From: Dietzia sp. B32
GTDB taxonomy: Bacteria > Actinomycetota > Actinomycetes > Mycobacteriales > Mycobacteriaceae
Length of the DNA stretch: 64,000 nucleotides
Direction: 5' to 3'
NCBI RefSeq assembly: GCF_024732245.1
Contig: NZ_CP093845.1
Span: forward strand, 2,170,001 to 2,234,000
Position numbers and translations under genes: made by a program. Within the stretch, counting starts at the first letter, position 1; the number at the start of each line of letters is the position of its first letter. The notes below the pieces were generated by a model that saw nothing but the letters and a program-made list of their open reading frames with translations, searched no databases and had not been told where the DNA came from. Below, piece after piece: positions 38,775 through 47,544 of the stretch.

Positions 38775-39713
38775 TCAGACCCCGGCCGTCGCCGCCTCCG
38801 CGAGTTCCCAGAACCGCTCCGCGATCGCCGGGTCCGACGCCTCGGCGCTGCGACCGATGAGCGTCGGAAGGCCCCGGAGGTGGCGCAGCGCGTCCGGCCC
38901 GGTGTAACCGCACGGTGGCAGCGGGCGGGTCGCGGCGAACAACGTCGTCAGCGCGGCCTGCGCGGCGGGCTGCGCGAACAGCGAACAGACGCCGGTGACG
39001 ACCCGATCGAGCGCCACGTTGCCGGTGGCGTTGGAGATCCCCGTCGCCGCCCAGCCGGGGTGGGTGAGCTGTACATCGACCCCGACCGCCGCCGCCTCGG
39101 CGCGCCCGTCGCGTAGCCGCTGGTCCAGCGCGAGGCCCCACAGCATGTCGCCGAGCTTCGACTGGGCGTAGGCCGCGGCGGGCGTCCACCGGCGCCGGCG
39201 GAAATGCGGGTCCTCGAAGTGCAGAGTGCCGCTCTTGTGGGCGTTGGAGGCGACGATCACCACCCGCCGCCGCACCAGCGGCAGCAGGAGGTTCGTCAGC
39301 AGGAACGGGCCCAGCACATTCACGCCGAGGAGCATCTCGAATCCCTCGGCGGTCTCGCGCCGGCGTGGGGTGATGGCACCGGCGTTGTTGACCAGCACGT
39401 CGATCTGCTCGGCCCCGCCACCGATCCCGCCACCGACCCGACGTCCAGCATCGCCCCCACCGGAGCCGGTCAGTTCACCGGCCGCCCGCCGCACGCTCGC
39501 CAACGAACCCAGGTCGACCTCCACCACCCGGGACTCACCGGGCAACTGCGATGCGACCTCCCGCCCTCGGGCGGTGTCGCGAACGGCGAGGATCACCCGC
39601 GCTCCCGACGCGGATGCGGCCCGGACCGTCTCCAGCCCGACCCCGCTGGTCGCGCCGGTGACGAGCCACGTCTGGCCGGTGAGGTCGGGAATGTCGATGG
39701 TTCTCCGGGTCAC
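38775..39713 (-). CDS. Short-chain dehydrogenase/reductase (retinol-dehydrogenase-like)
   Basis: A 312-residue SDR with a GTG start. TGATSGVGLE, NNAGAITPRR, VIVASNAHKSGTLHFED and the active-site YAQSK are present, a pattern typical of the light-dependent protochlorophyllide/retinol-type subgroup. A Gly-rich insert (GSGGGDAGRRVGGGIGGG, about residues 83-100) interrupts the usual beta4 region and is probably a surface loop. Substrate unknown, probably lipophilic. Confidence 0.88.
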   Translation of the reverse strand: MTRRTIDIPDLTGQTWLVTGATSGVGLETVRAASASGARVILAVRDTARGREVASQLPGESRVVEVDLGSLASVRRAAGELTGSGGGDAGRRVGGGIGGGAEQIDVLVNNAGAITPRRRETAEGFEMLLGVNVLGPFLLTNLLLPLVRRRVVIVASNAHKSGTLHFEDPHFRRRRWTPAAAYAQSKLGDMLWGLALDQRLRDGRAEAAAVGVDVQLTHPGWAATGISNATGNVALDRVVTGVCSLFAQPAAQAALTTLFAATRPLPPCGYTGPDALRHLRGLPTLIGRSAEASDPAIAERFWELAEAATAGV

Positions 39714-39805
39714 GAGCGCAGCGTACGTCGAGCCGCCGGGCCCCGGGGATGGCCGCCACCGCGAACCTCACCGGAGCGTCCCCGGTAGCGGACTACCCTC
39801 CAGAT

Positions 39806-41026
39806 ATGAACTCCACCACACCCCGGCGCTCCCCGTGGATGCTCTCCGCGGCGACTGCGGCCCTCGTCGTCGTCGCCTCTCTCGCGGCCCCCACCGCCGG
39901 TGCCGCCCCGGCACCGTCCCCCAACCCCGCGCCCAACTGGTCCGGGCTCGAGACCCGCCAGTGGACCGCTCCGATCCCCGTCCCCGGCGCGCCCGCGGCG
40001 ACGGTCCCGCTCGACCCCGCCCTCTCCCTCCCTCAGGCCGGCCGGGCGGTGCGGCAGGCTTACGGGACGATCGACCAGCACGGCCGCGAGGCGATCGCCA
40101 CGTCCGCCGTGTTCCTCCCGCACGGGACGCCGCCCCCCGGCGGTTGGCCCGTCGTGGCGTGGGCACACGGCACCACCGGGCTCGGCGACGACTGCGCTCC
40201 CTCGACCCAGCCGCGCTCGGAGCGCGACGCCGAGTACCTCGGCCACTGGCTGGACCGTGGGTACGCCGTGGTGGCCGCCGATTACGTGGGCCTCGGCACC
40301 CCCGGGCTGCTCAGCTACCTCAACGGGCAGGCGGCCGCACGTGGGATCGTCGACTCCATCACCGCCGCCCGCGCAGACGGACTGCCGCTCTCCGCCAGAT
40401 GGGGACTCGTCGGGCAGTCGCAGGGCGCCGGGGCGGCGCTCGTCACCGCGACCCGCGCCACCGAACTCGGCGCGCCCGCAGGCCTCGACTATCGCGGCGT
40501 CGTGGCGACCGGGGCCCCGGCCAACATCGAGCACCTGTTCCAATGGGGCGGGCCCGGATTCCCGCCGGTGAACCTCCCGACCGGGCTCAACCTGTACGCG
40601 ATGTACATCCTCGCCGGATTCCGCGACCAGCACCCGGAACTCGACGTCAACGGGTTCCTCACGCCGCAGGGGCGTGAGATGGTCGACGCCGCCGAGACGC
40701 TGTGCTACTCGGCGATGCGCGAGAAGGTGGGCGATTTCCAGGTCTCGCAGGCGCTGGCCCGGCCCCTGCAGGAGGTCCCCGACGTCTTCGGCCACCTCCG
40801 GCGCTACATGGGCACGCCGGCTGCGGGCTACGACCGTCCGGTGTTCCTCGGCCAGGGCCTGCTGGACCTCGACGTGCCCGCACCCTCGGCTCTCTCCCTC
40901 GCGGCGGAGATGACGCTCAACCGGCAGCCGCTCGAGCTGCGCGTGTACCCGGACCGGGATCACAGCGGGACCGTGTACGCCGCCACCCCCGACGCCACCG
41001 CGTTCCTCGACCGGGTCATGAGGTGA
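39806..41026 (+). CDS. Secreted LIP-family lipase/esterase
   Basis: A 406-residue alpha/beta hydrolase of the secretory lipase family. A signal peptide (about residues 1-33, ending TAGAAPA) precedes the mature enzyme. VVAWAHGTTGLGDDCAPS, the DYVGLGTPG motif and nucleophile elbow VGQSQGAGAA are clear, with a C-terminal DRDHSGTVYA His. No Shine-Dalgarno is visible; TACCCT lies eleven bases before the ATG, so the mRNA may be leaderless. It would release fatty acids outside the cell. A paralogue is at 44283. Confidence 0.9.
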   Translation: MNSTTPRRSPWMLSAATAALVVVASLAAPTAGAAPAPSPNPAPNWSGLETRQWTAPIPVPGAPAATVPLDPALSLPQAGRAVRQAYGTIDQHGREAIATSAVFLPHGTPPPGGWPVVAWAHGTTGLGDDCAPSTQPRSERDAEYLGHWLDRGYAVVAADYVGLGTPGLLSYLNGQAAARGIVDSITAARADGLPLSARWGLVGQSQGAGAALVTATRATELGAPAGLDYRGVVATGAPANIEHLFQWGGPGFPPVNLPTGLNLYAMYILAGFRDQHPELDVNGFLTPQGREMVDAAETLCYSAMREKVGDFQVSQALARPLQEVPDVFGHLRRYMGTPAAGYDRPVFLGQGLLDLDVPAPSALSLAAEMTLNRQPLELRVYPDRDHSGTVYAATPDATAFLDRVMR

Positions 41027-41348
41027 CCGCGGGAACGGGCGGGGCGGGTTCGTCCATGTATCGGGTCGACCCCGCCGGGCCCGGCGCCGGGGTGGCCTGC
41101 ACCGCCGATCTACCCCCGTTTTCACCGATCGTCCATATGCGGCGTTTCATAACTGCTGGCCAGGCGCATCGGAGAAGGTCGGTCTAATGTGACGACCGTC
41201 ATAATTGTTACCGACTTGTCACCAAGTGCCGGTTCGGGTTAGAGTTCCGTCATCGCCGCGCGGGGATGGTCCAGGGACTCCCCGCGCGGCTGACTTAATT
41301 TCGGACGACGGCGGGATTCCTAGAACGTGTTCTAGTACTGTCGGCGTC
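41027..41348. promoter_or_regulatory. 322-base region without a gene: promoter-like element, hairpin and KstR box
   Basis: The stretch is noticeably AT-rich at 41140-41250. It holds a sigma-70-like promoter, TTGTCA at 41216-41221 and TAGAGT at 41240-41245 (18-base spacing), followed at once by a perfect 12-bp stem GCCGCGCGGGGA/TCCCCGCGCGGC (41255-41266, 41279-41290) and then TGACTTAATTT. The KstR box at 41321-41334 follows. The promoter plus hairpin could make a short RNA or a leader that attenuates the downstream hydrolase gene. No ORF is convincing here. Confidence 0.5.
41321..41334. promoter_or_regulatory. KstR operator (TAGAACGTGTTCTA)
   Basis: A perfect match to TNNAACNNGTTNNA, and part of the 16-base palindrome CTAGAACGTGTTCTAG at 41320-41335. 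It ends 14 bases before the ATG of the HsaD-like gene, so repressor binding would block initiation. It strongly supports membership of that gene in the cholesterol regulon. Confidence 0.88.
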
Positions 41349-42218
41349 ATGAGCGCCCTCGACTTCGAGTCCACCAGCAAGACCATCACCGCCGGCCGTT
41401 TCGAGCTGCACTACCACGAGGCGGGTGAGCAGAGCGTCGCCGAACCCGAGAGCGCGGTTCCCGTCCTCTTCCTGCACGGATCCGGCCCCGGCGTGACCGC
41501 GTGGTCCAACTTCGCCGGCAATTTCCCGGTCTTCGCCGAGCGATTCCACACCATCCTGCTGGACATGCCCGGCTTCGGGAAGAGCTCCGACCTGGAGTGG
41601 GAGAAGGCCTACCCGCTCATCGCCGCCGAGGCGATCGACGCGTTCTGCGAGGCCAAGGGCATCGAGAAGGTCGACATCATCGGCAACTCCATGGGCGGCA
41701 ACGTCGCCTGCGAGACCGCCCTCGCCTACCCGCACCGCGTCCGCAAGATGGCGCTCATGGGCCCCGGCGGCCTGGCCGCCCCCTTGTTCACGCCCGAGCC
41801 GAGCGAGGGATCGCGCCGACTGTTCGAGTTCCTCGCCGAGCCGACCGACAAGAACATGGCGGCGTGGGTCGACACGATGGTCGGCAACAAGAAGGTCGTG
41901 GACGACGAGCTCATCCGCGCGCGCACCGAGGCCGCCACCGCGCCGGGCGCCGTCGAGCGCATGTACTCGGTGTTCGGCTCCATCCTCAAGCCGGAGAACG
42001 CCTACACCCCGCTGTACGCCCGCGCCTCCCAGATCCGGCAGGAGACCATGCTCATCTGGGGCCGGGACGACCGCATGCTCCCCTACGAGCAGGCCCACTT
42101 CGCGTTCCGCCAGCTCCCGCGCGCCGAGCTGCACGCCTTCTCCCGCTGTGGCCACTGGGCGATGATCGAACAGAAGGACAAGTTCGAGCGCCTGGTGATC
42201 GACTTCCTGCTCAACTGA
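41349..42218 (+). CDS. hsaD: HsaD-like meta-cleavage product hydrolase
   Basis: A 289-residue C-C bond hydrolase. In the steroid pathway HsaD cleaves the ring-opened 4,9-DSHA product. The oxyanion motif is LFLHGSGPGVTAWSNF; the nucleophile is Ser114 in IGNSMGGN, with Asp241 in WGRDDRM and His269 in SRCGHWAMIEQ, the same positions as in mycobacterial HsaD. Length also agrees. The other hsa genes are not nearby, which is unusual since hsaD normally lies with hsaA-C. Control by KstR is indicated by the box directly upstream. Another ring-cleavage substrate remains possible. Confidence 0.87.
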   Translation: MSALDFESTSKTITAGRFELHYHEAGEQSVAEPESAVPVLFLHGSGPGVTAWSNFAGNFPVFAERFHTILLDMPGFGKSSDLEWEKAYPLIAAEAIDAFCEAKGIEKVDIIGNSMGGNVACETALAYPHRVRKMALMGPGGLAAPLFTPEPSEGSRRLFEFLAEPTDKNMAAWVDTMVGNKKVVDDELIRARTEAATAPGAVERMYSVFGSILKPENAYTPLYARASQIRQETMLIWGRDDRMLPYEQAHFAFRQLPRAELHAFSRCGHWAMIEQKDKFERLVIDFLLN

Positions 42219-42251
42219 CCCGGCGGCGGTGCCGGCGCGGTGGCCGGTCGC

Positions 42252-42278
42252 GGCGGTCCCGGCGGTCCCGGCGGTCCC
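42252..42278. repeat. Three perfect 9-base tandem repeats (GGCGGTCCC)
   Basis: Located between the hydrolase stop and the DUF4261 start. Non-coding; probably variable between strains. Confidence 0.8.
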
Positions 42279-42305
42279 GGCGCGATCAGGCGTTAGCCTC
42301 GGAGC

Positions 42306-43163
42306 ATGACCGACACGCCGCAGCCCGACCAGCCCGCCGTCGACCCGCAGACCGGCGAGGACCTGTCGTGGAAGCAGACCCCGGTGGCGATCGTCCTGGT
42401 CGACCGGCCCGCCCCCGGCCACGACGAGGTCGGTGAACTCCTCACCGAGATCTTCGAGGGATCGTACGAGGTCGAGCGGGGCAGCGACGACGACCCCGCC
42501 ACCGCCGTCTACATCGAGGACGCGACGGTCATCGTGTCCTCGGTCGACGCCCCCGTGCCGGAGGCTGTCCAGTACACCCGCGACCTGGCCGCGTGGAACG
42601 GCGGCGAGTCCGTGGTGGAGTCGCACCGGTCCCAGGTCGTGGTGGCGGGGTTCCGGTGGGGACCGATCGGCGACGACGGCGAGCCGGGCGAACCCGAGTA
42701 CCTGGACCCCCGGCTCGACACGCTCCGTTGCGAACTGGCGGTCGCGAACGTCACGGCAGCCCTGACCGCGCTACCCGGCGCGGTGGCCGTGAGCGTGGGC
42801 GGCGCCGCGGCGACCCTGCCGGCCGGCCCGTACCGCGACCTCGTGACGGGCAATCCGCTGCCAGCCCCGGCCCTCGTCGGGGTGCGGGCCGGGATGCAGA
42901 CCGAGACCACCTCGTGCGTCTACACGAGCGGGATGGGCCGATTCGGCCGGATGGACCTCGAGCGGCTCGACGTGGACGCCCCGCCCGCCGCGGTCTACGC
43001 CCAGATGTGCGACCTCGTGGCCTACTCGCTGGCCACCGGGACCGTCTTCCAGCCCGGCCAGACCATCGAGGTGGGCGGACCACGACCGCTCGTCGCCACC
43101 GCCGAGGTCTCGCCGTTCACCGGTCAGGAGATCCTCCGGCTCGCGCCCGCCGACCGGTCCTGA
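42306..43163 (+). CDS. DUF4261-domain protein
   Basis: A 285-residue cytosolic protein without signal or membrane segment. The C-terminal half (SGMGRFGRMDLERLDVDAPPAAVYAQMCDLVAYSLATGTVFQPGQTI) resembles DUF4261. The N-terminal half has a long acidic stretch. Family function is unknown. The stop is three bases from the convergent methyltransferase stop. Confidence 0.65.
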   Translation: MTDTPQPDQPAVDPQTGEDLSWKQTPVAIVLVDRPAPGHDEVGELLTEIFEGSYEVERGSDDDPATAVYIEDATVIVSSVDAPVPEAVQYTRDLAAWNGGESVVESHRSQVVVAGFRWGPIGDDGEPGEPEYLDPRLDTLRCELAVANVTAALTALPGAVAVSVGGAAATLPAGPYRDLVTGNPLPAPALVGVRAGMQTETTSCVYTSGMGRFGRMDLERLDVDAPPAAVYAQMCDLVAYSLATGTVFQPGQTIEVGGPRPLVATAEVSPFTGQEILRLAPADRS

Positions 43164-43166
43164 ACC

Positions 43167-43889
43167 CTAGGGGCGCTGGCGGCCGTTGCGCTCGACGACC
43201 AACCGCGTGGTGGCTGCCAACTGGAACGGCCGGATCACCGGTTCGATCCGGCTGATCAGTCGTTCCTTCTTGAGCCTGGCGATGACGCTGCGCACCAGCT
43301 CCGGCAGCGGATTCCCCGCGTGGTCGACCAGCGGGTAGATCCGCACCTCCGGCGCCACGCGGGCCATCTCCACGATCGCGTCGACATGGTCGGCCAGGTC
43401 CATGCGGTCCGCGTAGGTGAACAGCAGATGCGAGCACAGGACCAGGTCCGCCGAGTCGTCGGCGAGGGGCAGCGAGGGCAACTCCCCGGCCACGTACCGC
43501 TCGGGGGCCGCGGCCAGGTGGCCCAGCATCCGGTCGGCGGCCGTGCGGCGGATGACCTCGTGGCCCACGACCCCGCCGCGGACGTCCCAGTCGTAATCGA
43601 TCTCCCGCGCGTGCTTCTGCGCCAGGGACCGCTCGACGTCCGCGAGGATCCGCCCGCGCAGGTCGTCGGCACCGAGCGCGTACTGCGGATCCACCGCGAC
43701 CGCGTCGCCGCCGGCCGCACAGATCTCGGCCACCGCGCTGGCCGCCCCACCGGGGCAGTCGACGATGCGCCGACCGAGGTCGGCCTCGTCCAGGCCGAAC
43801 ATGTCCGTGTACTCGTCCAGCGACCGTGCACTGACGAGGACATCGGTGTCCTCGAGCGCGTGGAAGGTGGTCTGGGGACTTGCGGTCAC
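43167..43889 (-). CDS. SAM-dependent methyltransferase-like protein
   Basis: A 240-residue class I methyltransferase fold. The SAM-binding loop is RRIVDCPGGAASAVAEICAAGGDAVAVDP (about residues 40-68), and motif LPLADDSADLVLCSHLLFTYADRMDLADH corresponds to the post-II acidic strand. The Asp-Pro that follows the glycine loop is normal for these proteins. GTG start. The acceptor substrate is unknown. Confidence 0.75.
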   Translation of the reverse strand: MTASPQTTFHALEDTDVLVSARSLDEYTDMFGLDEADLGRRIVDCPGGAASAVAEICAAGGDAVAVDPQYALGADDLRGRILADVERSLAQKHAREIDYDWDVRGGVVGHEVIRRTAADRMLGHLAAAPERYVAGELPSLPLADDSADLVLCSHLLFTYADRMDLADHVDAIVEMARVAPEVRIYPLVDHAGNPLPELVRSVIARLKKERLISRIEPVIRPFQLAATTRLVVERNGRQRP

Positions 43890-44282
43890 CTGGGGACTCT
43901 CCTCAAGTCAGCTGGCCCGGTCCTGTTCCGAGCCGTGGGGTCTGAAGCGTCGACCCGGGTTCCGTCGTACACCGTCTCGCATGGCGAAGCCGGCCCGACC
44001 GATCCCGGCGGGCCCTCGCATCGTCAGTACTACGCCACGACGGCGTGGGCGATGCGGGACCACGTCGGTCCGCATCGCCAGCACATCAGCACGTCTTTGG
44101 GCACGCCCTCACCGTAACAGCGGGGTCGGACACCGGCCACCGAGAAGTTCACGGTGATCAGAAATGAGGTGGAGGGCCGCCGGGGCCGTGAGGTGCGCCA
44201 CACCCACGGCTCGACACGCGTTAGGGTTCTGTCCAGTTCGCGCGGTGCCGACCTCCGCGCAGCCTCGACCCCGGGAGCACTC
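43890..44282. other. 393-base divergent region, mostly without recognised gene
   Basis: Between the methyltransferase and the second LIP lipase. It contains the small candidate ORF at 44030-44152 and, near the methyltransferase start, a near-repeat TCTGGGGACTT / CCTGGGGACTC (about 43871-43900). GGGAG lies 7 bases before the lipase GTG. No clear promoter hexamers or operator were found. Confidence 0.5.
44030..44152 (-). CDS. Possible 40-residue protein with CxxC motif
   Basis: The frame begins at GTG 44152 and encodes a peptide with CYGEGVPKDVLMCWRCGPTW then SRIAHAVVA. The third codon positions are strongly GC and two Trp and three Cys are used, which random reverse frames rarely show. It could bind a metal or be a redox peptide. 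There is no clear ribosome site, so it remains a candidate. Confidence 0.35.
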   Translation of the reverse strand: MNFSVAGVRPRCYGEGVPKDVLMCWRCGPTWSRIAHAVVA

Positions 44283-45638
44283 GTGAGCACTCCGTCCAGC
44301 CGGCGCACATCACCCGGACCGTCCACCGTCGCCGGAGCACTCGTGCTGGGTCTCGCGGTCGCACTGGCCCCCGCAGTGGCTCCCGCCGGCGCCCCGGAAG
44401 CCGCGGCCCAGGGCTCGTCGACCATCCCGGACCGCGCCGCGTTCTACACTCCGCCGGCTGAGCTCCCCGCCGACCCGGGCACGGTCATCCGCACCGAGCC
44501 AATGACCATCACGCCGAGCCTGCCCGACCTGATGAACGGTGGGGCGCTGCCCGCCGACGCCCAGCGGATCATGTACCGCTCGACCGGCGCCGCGGGCGGA
44601 CCGATCGCCGTCACCGGCACGTTCCTGCAGCCCAAGGCGCCCTGGACAGGGCCCGGGCCCCGCCCGCTCGCGGTGGTCACGCCCGGCACGCAGGGGCAGG
44701 GCGACCAGTGTGCGCCGTCGCGCTCCATGGAGGTAGGCCTGGGGATCCGGACCGCGCCCCCCTCGATGGCCGCCGGATACGCGGTCATGGACGCACTCAC
44801 GATGGTGATGGAGGGCTTCGCCGTCGTCGTCACCGACTACGAGGGGCTCGGCACGCCCGGCCACCACCCGTACGTCAACCGCGACTCCCAGGGCCGGTCG
44901 GCCCTCGACGCCGCCCGCGCGGCGGTGCGGCTGCCCGGCACGGACCTTGCGCCCGACTCGAAGACCGTGGTCAGCGGTTACTCGCAGGGCGGTGGCGCGG
45001 CCGCCGCGGCCGGCGAGATGCAGCCGGACTACGCACCCGACGTGAACCTGGTCGGCATCGCGGCCGGGGCGCCACCCTCCGACATGCTCGGCACGCTCGA
45101 ACGCGTGGACGGCGGACTGCTCACCGGCGCGGTCGGGTACGCGATCAACGGCATCCTGCAGGTCCACCCCGAGCTGCGTCCGGCGTTCGACCGGCACCTC
45201 AACGCCGAGGGGCAGCGCATGCTCGAGGTGACCGCCGGACAGTGCGTCGCCGAGACCGCGTTCGCCTACGGCCTCAAGCGCACAGGCGAGTTCACCGTGG
45301 ACGGCCGGTCGCTCGGCGACGCCGCCCGGTCCGAGCCGGAGATCGTCCGGGTACTCGAGGGCTACAACCTGGGCAGGGTCGCGCCGGCGGTGCCGGCGCT
45401 GGTCATGATCGGGCGGAACGACGACGTCGTCCCGCACCACACGGCCGTCGACCTCGTCCGCAACTGGTGCGAGCGCGGTTCCACCGTCGAACTGCGGACG
45501 GCCGAGGTGCCGTCGATCGCGCCGGGCCTGGTGGTCGACCACGCCATCCCGATGCTGTCCGAGCGGGCCACCAACGCCCGCTACCTCCTGGACCGTGTCC
45601 TCGACCGGCCCGCGCCGAGCTCCTGCGGGGCCGTCTGA
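44283..45638 (+). CDS. Secreted LIP-family lipase/esterase, second copy
   Basis: A 451-residue secretory lipase. The GTG at 44283 gives a Ser/Arg N-terminus and signal peptide (about residues 15-45, cleavage near APEAAAQ). AVVTPGTQGQGDQCAPS, TDYEGLGTPGHHPYVNRDSQG and the nucleophile elbow VSGYSQGGGAAAA are typical, with Asp in GRNDDVVPHH and His in LVVDHAIP. Related to the lipase at 39806 but not a recent duplicate. It would act on triacylglycerol or wax esters outside the cell. Confidence 0.92.
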   Translation: MSTPSSRRTSPGPSTVAGALVLGLAVALAPAVAPAGAPEAAAQGSSTIPDRAAFYTPPAELPADPGTVIRTEPMTITPSLPDLMNGGALPADAQRIMYRSTGAAGGPIAVTGTFLQPKAPWTGPGPRPLAVVTPGTQGQGDQCAPSRSMEVGLGIRTAPPSMAAGYAVMDALTMVMEGFAVVVTDYEGLGTPGHHPYVNRDSQGRSALDAARAAVRLPGTDLAPDSKTVVSGYSQGGGAAAAAGEMQPDYAPDVNLVGIAAGAPPSDMLGTLERVDGGLLTGAVGYAINGILQVHPELRPAFDRHLNAEGQRMLEVTAGQCVAETAFAYGLKRTGEFTVDGRSLGDAARSEPEIVRVLEGYNLGRVAPAVPALVMIGRNDDVVPHHTAVDLVRNWCERGSTVELRTAEVPSIAPGLVVDHAIPMLSERATNARYLLDRVLDRPAPSSCGAV

Positions 45639-45660
45639 CACTCGGGGCGGGCCGCGACCC

Positions 45661-46095
45661 TCAGGGCAGGTTGTGGTGGAACGCCTGCTGTTGGCTCAGG
45701 CGGGCGATCCGCCAGCCGGCATCCGTACGGACGAACTCGAGCACGTACCAGAGCCCGTAGAAGAACACCTGCTGGTCCTTCTCCTCCACCGGCCTCAGCG
45801 CCATCGGGTTGAAGCACATGCAGCGCCCGGTGGCCGAGTCGCCGTCGAGACGGACCTCGAGGTTGCCCATGAGGTGCTGCGTGGCGGCGAAGATCGGCAA
45901 CATCTCGGCCAACCACGCGCGCACCGCCGGGTAGTCGTCATCCGGGCCGCCGGACGCGGCGTAGCTCACCCGGGCGTCCGGGGTGAACACCGTGTCCAGC
46001 CCGTCGAAGTCCCGCGAATCGATGCAGGTCGCGTACGTGGTCATGAGGTCCTGCAGGTCCCAGCGGTCGGATAGTTCGACCAGTGTTCGGCTCAT
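45661..46095 (-). CDS. NTF2-like (SnoaL) protein
   Basis: A 144-residue cone-shaped NTF2-fold protein (LQDLMTTYATCIDSRDFDGLDTVFTPDARVSYAASGG, ATQHLMGNLEVRLDGDSATGRC), of the type related to steroid isomerases and bile-acid dehydratases. It diverges from a second NTF2-like gene at 46119, so the two may form a hetero-complex or share a substrate. Substrate unknown. Confidence 0.87.
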   Translation of the reverse strand: MSRTLVELSDRWDLQDLMTTYATCIDSRDFDGLDTVFTPDARVSYAASGGPDDDYPAVRAWLAEMLPIFAATQHLMGNLEVRLDGDSATGRCMCFNPMALRPVEEKDQQVFFYGLWYVLEFVRTDAGWRIARLSQQQAFHHNLP

Positions 46096-46118
46096 GCCCC
46101 CTACGCTAACGTGGCCTT

Positions 46119-46649
46119 ATGCAGTACGAGGAGGAAGTCCGCGCCCGCGAGGCGATCGAACAGCTCAAGTACCGGTATTGGCGGGCGTGCGACGCCAAGG
46201 ACCCCGAGGGCTTCCGGTCCTGCTTCGTGGCCTCCGGCGGGGTGCTGGACTTCGGACCCCTCGGGCGGACCGACCCGGACACGATGGTCGGGATCTTCCG
46301 CCAGATCGCGCTGGCGACCGCCTCCGACGGCGGCCCGCGGATCCTCGACATGCACCACGGCTTCATGCCGTCGATCAGCGTGCAGGGGGGCGGGCCGAGC
46401 AGCCCGCCGCAGCGCGCCACCGGCACCTGGACCCTGCAATTCCGCCAGGTGGACCGGGACAAGGGCACCGAGACGCTCTCCACCGGCGAGTACTCGGATG
46501 CGTATGTCATCGAGGACGACCGCTGGGTGATGGCCGAATGCCTGTTCACCCCGGGCTGGTCGGTCACCCGCACCCTCGACGACGCCACCGTGACCTACCC
46601 CGAGGTCCACACCGTCCCGGGTGCCGCCACCGCCGGAGCGGACTCGTGA
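46119..46649 (+). CDS. NTF2-like (SnoaL) protein
   Basis: A 176-residue NTF2-fold protein (AREAIEQLKYRYWRACDAKDPEGFRSCFVASGGVLDFG, then MHHGFMPSI). Its stop overlaps the GTG of the SDR gene (GTGA), giving a co-translated pair. TACGCT lies thirteen bases before the ATG and no Shine-Dalgarno is visible, pointing to leaderless initiation. Likely works with the SDR on a hydroxy or keto compound; steroid-like substrates are common for such pairs. Confidence 0.87.
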   Translation: MQYEEEVRAREAIEQLKYRYWRACDAKDPEGFRSCFVASGGVLDFGPLGRTDPDTMVGIFRQIALATASDGGPRILDMHHGFMPSISVQGGGPSSPPQRATGTWTLQFRQVDRDKGTETLSTGEYSDAYVIEDDRWVMAECLFTPGWSVTRTLDDATVTYPEVHTVPGAATAGADS

Positions 46650-47542
46650 GCGCCCGCGTCGCCCTGGTGACCGGTGGCAGCCGCGGTGTCGGACGCGGTG
46701 TGGCCACCGCACTCGCGCAGGCCGGGTGGACGGTCTACGTCACCGGACGGTCCGCCGAGCGGCTGCGGGGCACGGTCGATGCGGCCTCCGGCGCCCCGGG
46801 CGAGATTCGTCCGCTCGAATGCGACCACTCCCGGGACGAGGAAGTCCTCGCCGTCGTCGCCCGGATCGCAGACGAGACCGGTCGCCTGGACCTGCTGGTC
46901 AACAACGTGTGGACCAACCCCAAGGGCTTCATGGGGTTCAACGGCAGGTTCTGGGAGCGGCCCGCCGGCGACTGGGACGCCCTCATGGGCGTCGGGCTAC
47001 GGGCGCACTACGTCGCCAGCTGCGAGGCGGCCAAGGTGATGGTGCCGCAGGGCTCCGGTCTGATGGTGAACATCTCGTCGTTCGGTTCGCGCGCGCCGTT
47101 CCACACCGTGCTCTACGGGATGAGCAAGACCGCCCTCGACAAGATGGCCTCCGACATGGCGCACGAGCTCGCCGGCACCGGGGTCTCCACCCTCTCGCTG
47201 TGGTTGGGCCTCATCCGCACCGAGCTGCTGCTGTCGCTGGGGATGGACGACTTCAACGGCTTCCCACTGGACCGCGCCGAGGACCCCACCTTCGTCGGAC
47301 GGGTCATCGCCGCCCTCGCCGAGGACCCCGACCTGGCCCGGATGAGCGGCTCGACCGTCATCACCGCCGAGTACGGTCGCGAGAAGGGGATAAGGAACGA
47401 CGACGGCGAGGTCCCCCTGTCGCACCGCGGAGCGTTCGGCGGGGGTCCGCTCTTCCCGCCGGTGACGGACGAGCAGCTGGGTCTGGACACGGTGGACGAG
47501 GTGGCCGCCGCGGGCGGTCACAACGGGTTCGGCGGGCGGTAG
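46646..47542 (+). CDS. Short-chain dehydrogenase/reductase (DHRS1-like)
   Basis: A 298-residue SDR. TGGSRGVGRGVA cofactor loop, NNVWTNPKGFM in place of NNAG, NISSFGSRAPFHTVLYGMSKTALDKM active site (Ser, Tyr, Lys). The long C-terminal region and the NNVW substitution resemble human DHRS1-type reductases. Translationally coupled to the NTF2-like gene. Substrate unknown. Confidence 0.88.
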   Translation: MSARVALVTGGSRGVGRGVATALAQAGWTVYVTGRSAERLRGTVDAASGAPGEIRPLECDHSRDEEVLAVVARIADETGRLDLLVNNVWTNPKGFMGFNGRFWERPAGDWDALMGVGLRAHYVASCEAAKVMVPQGSGLMVNISSFGSRAPFHTVLYGMSKTALDKMASDMAHELAGTGVSTLSLWLGLIRTELLLSLGMDDFNGFPLDRAEDPTFVGRVIAALAEDPDLARMSGSTVITAEYGREKGIRNDDGEVPLSHRGAFGGGPLFPPVTDEQLGLDTVDEVAAAGGHNGFGGR

Positions 47543-47544
47543 GG

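Noticed and set aside
41214-41227. ACTTG-TCAC-CAAGT inverted repeat as a KstR2 site
   Set aside because: KstR2 boxes have CAAG on the left and CTTG on the right; this has the reverse order and overlaps a -35-like element.
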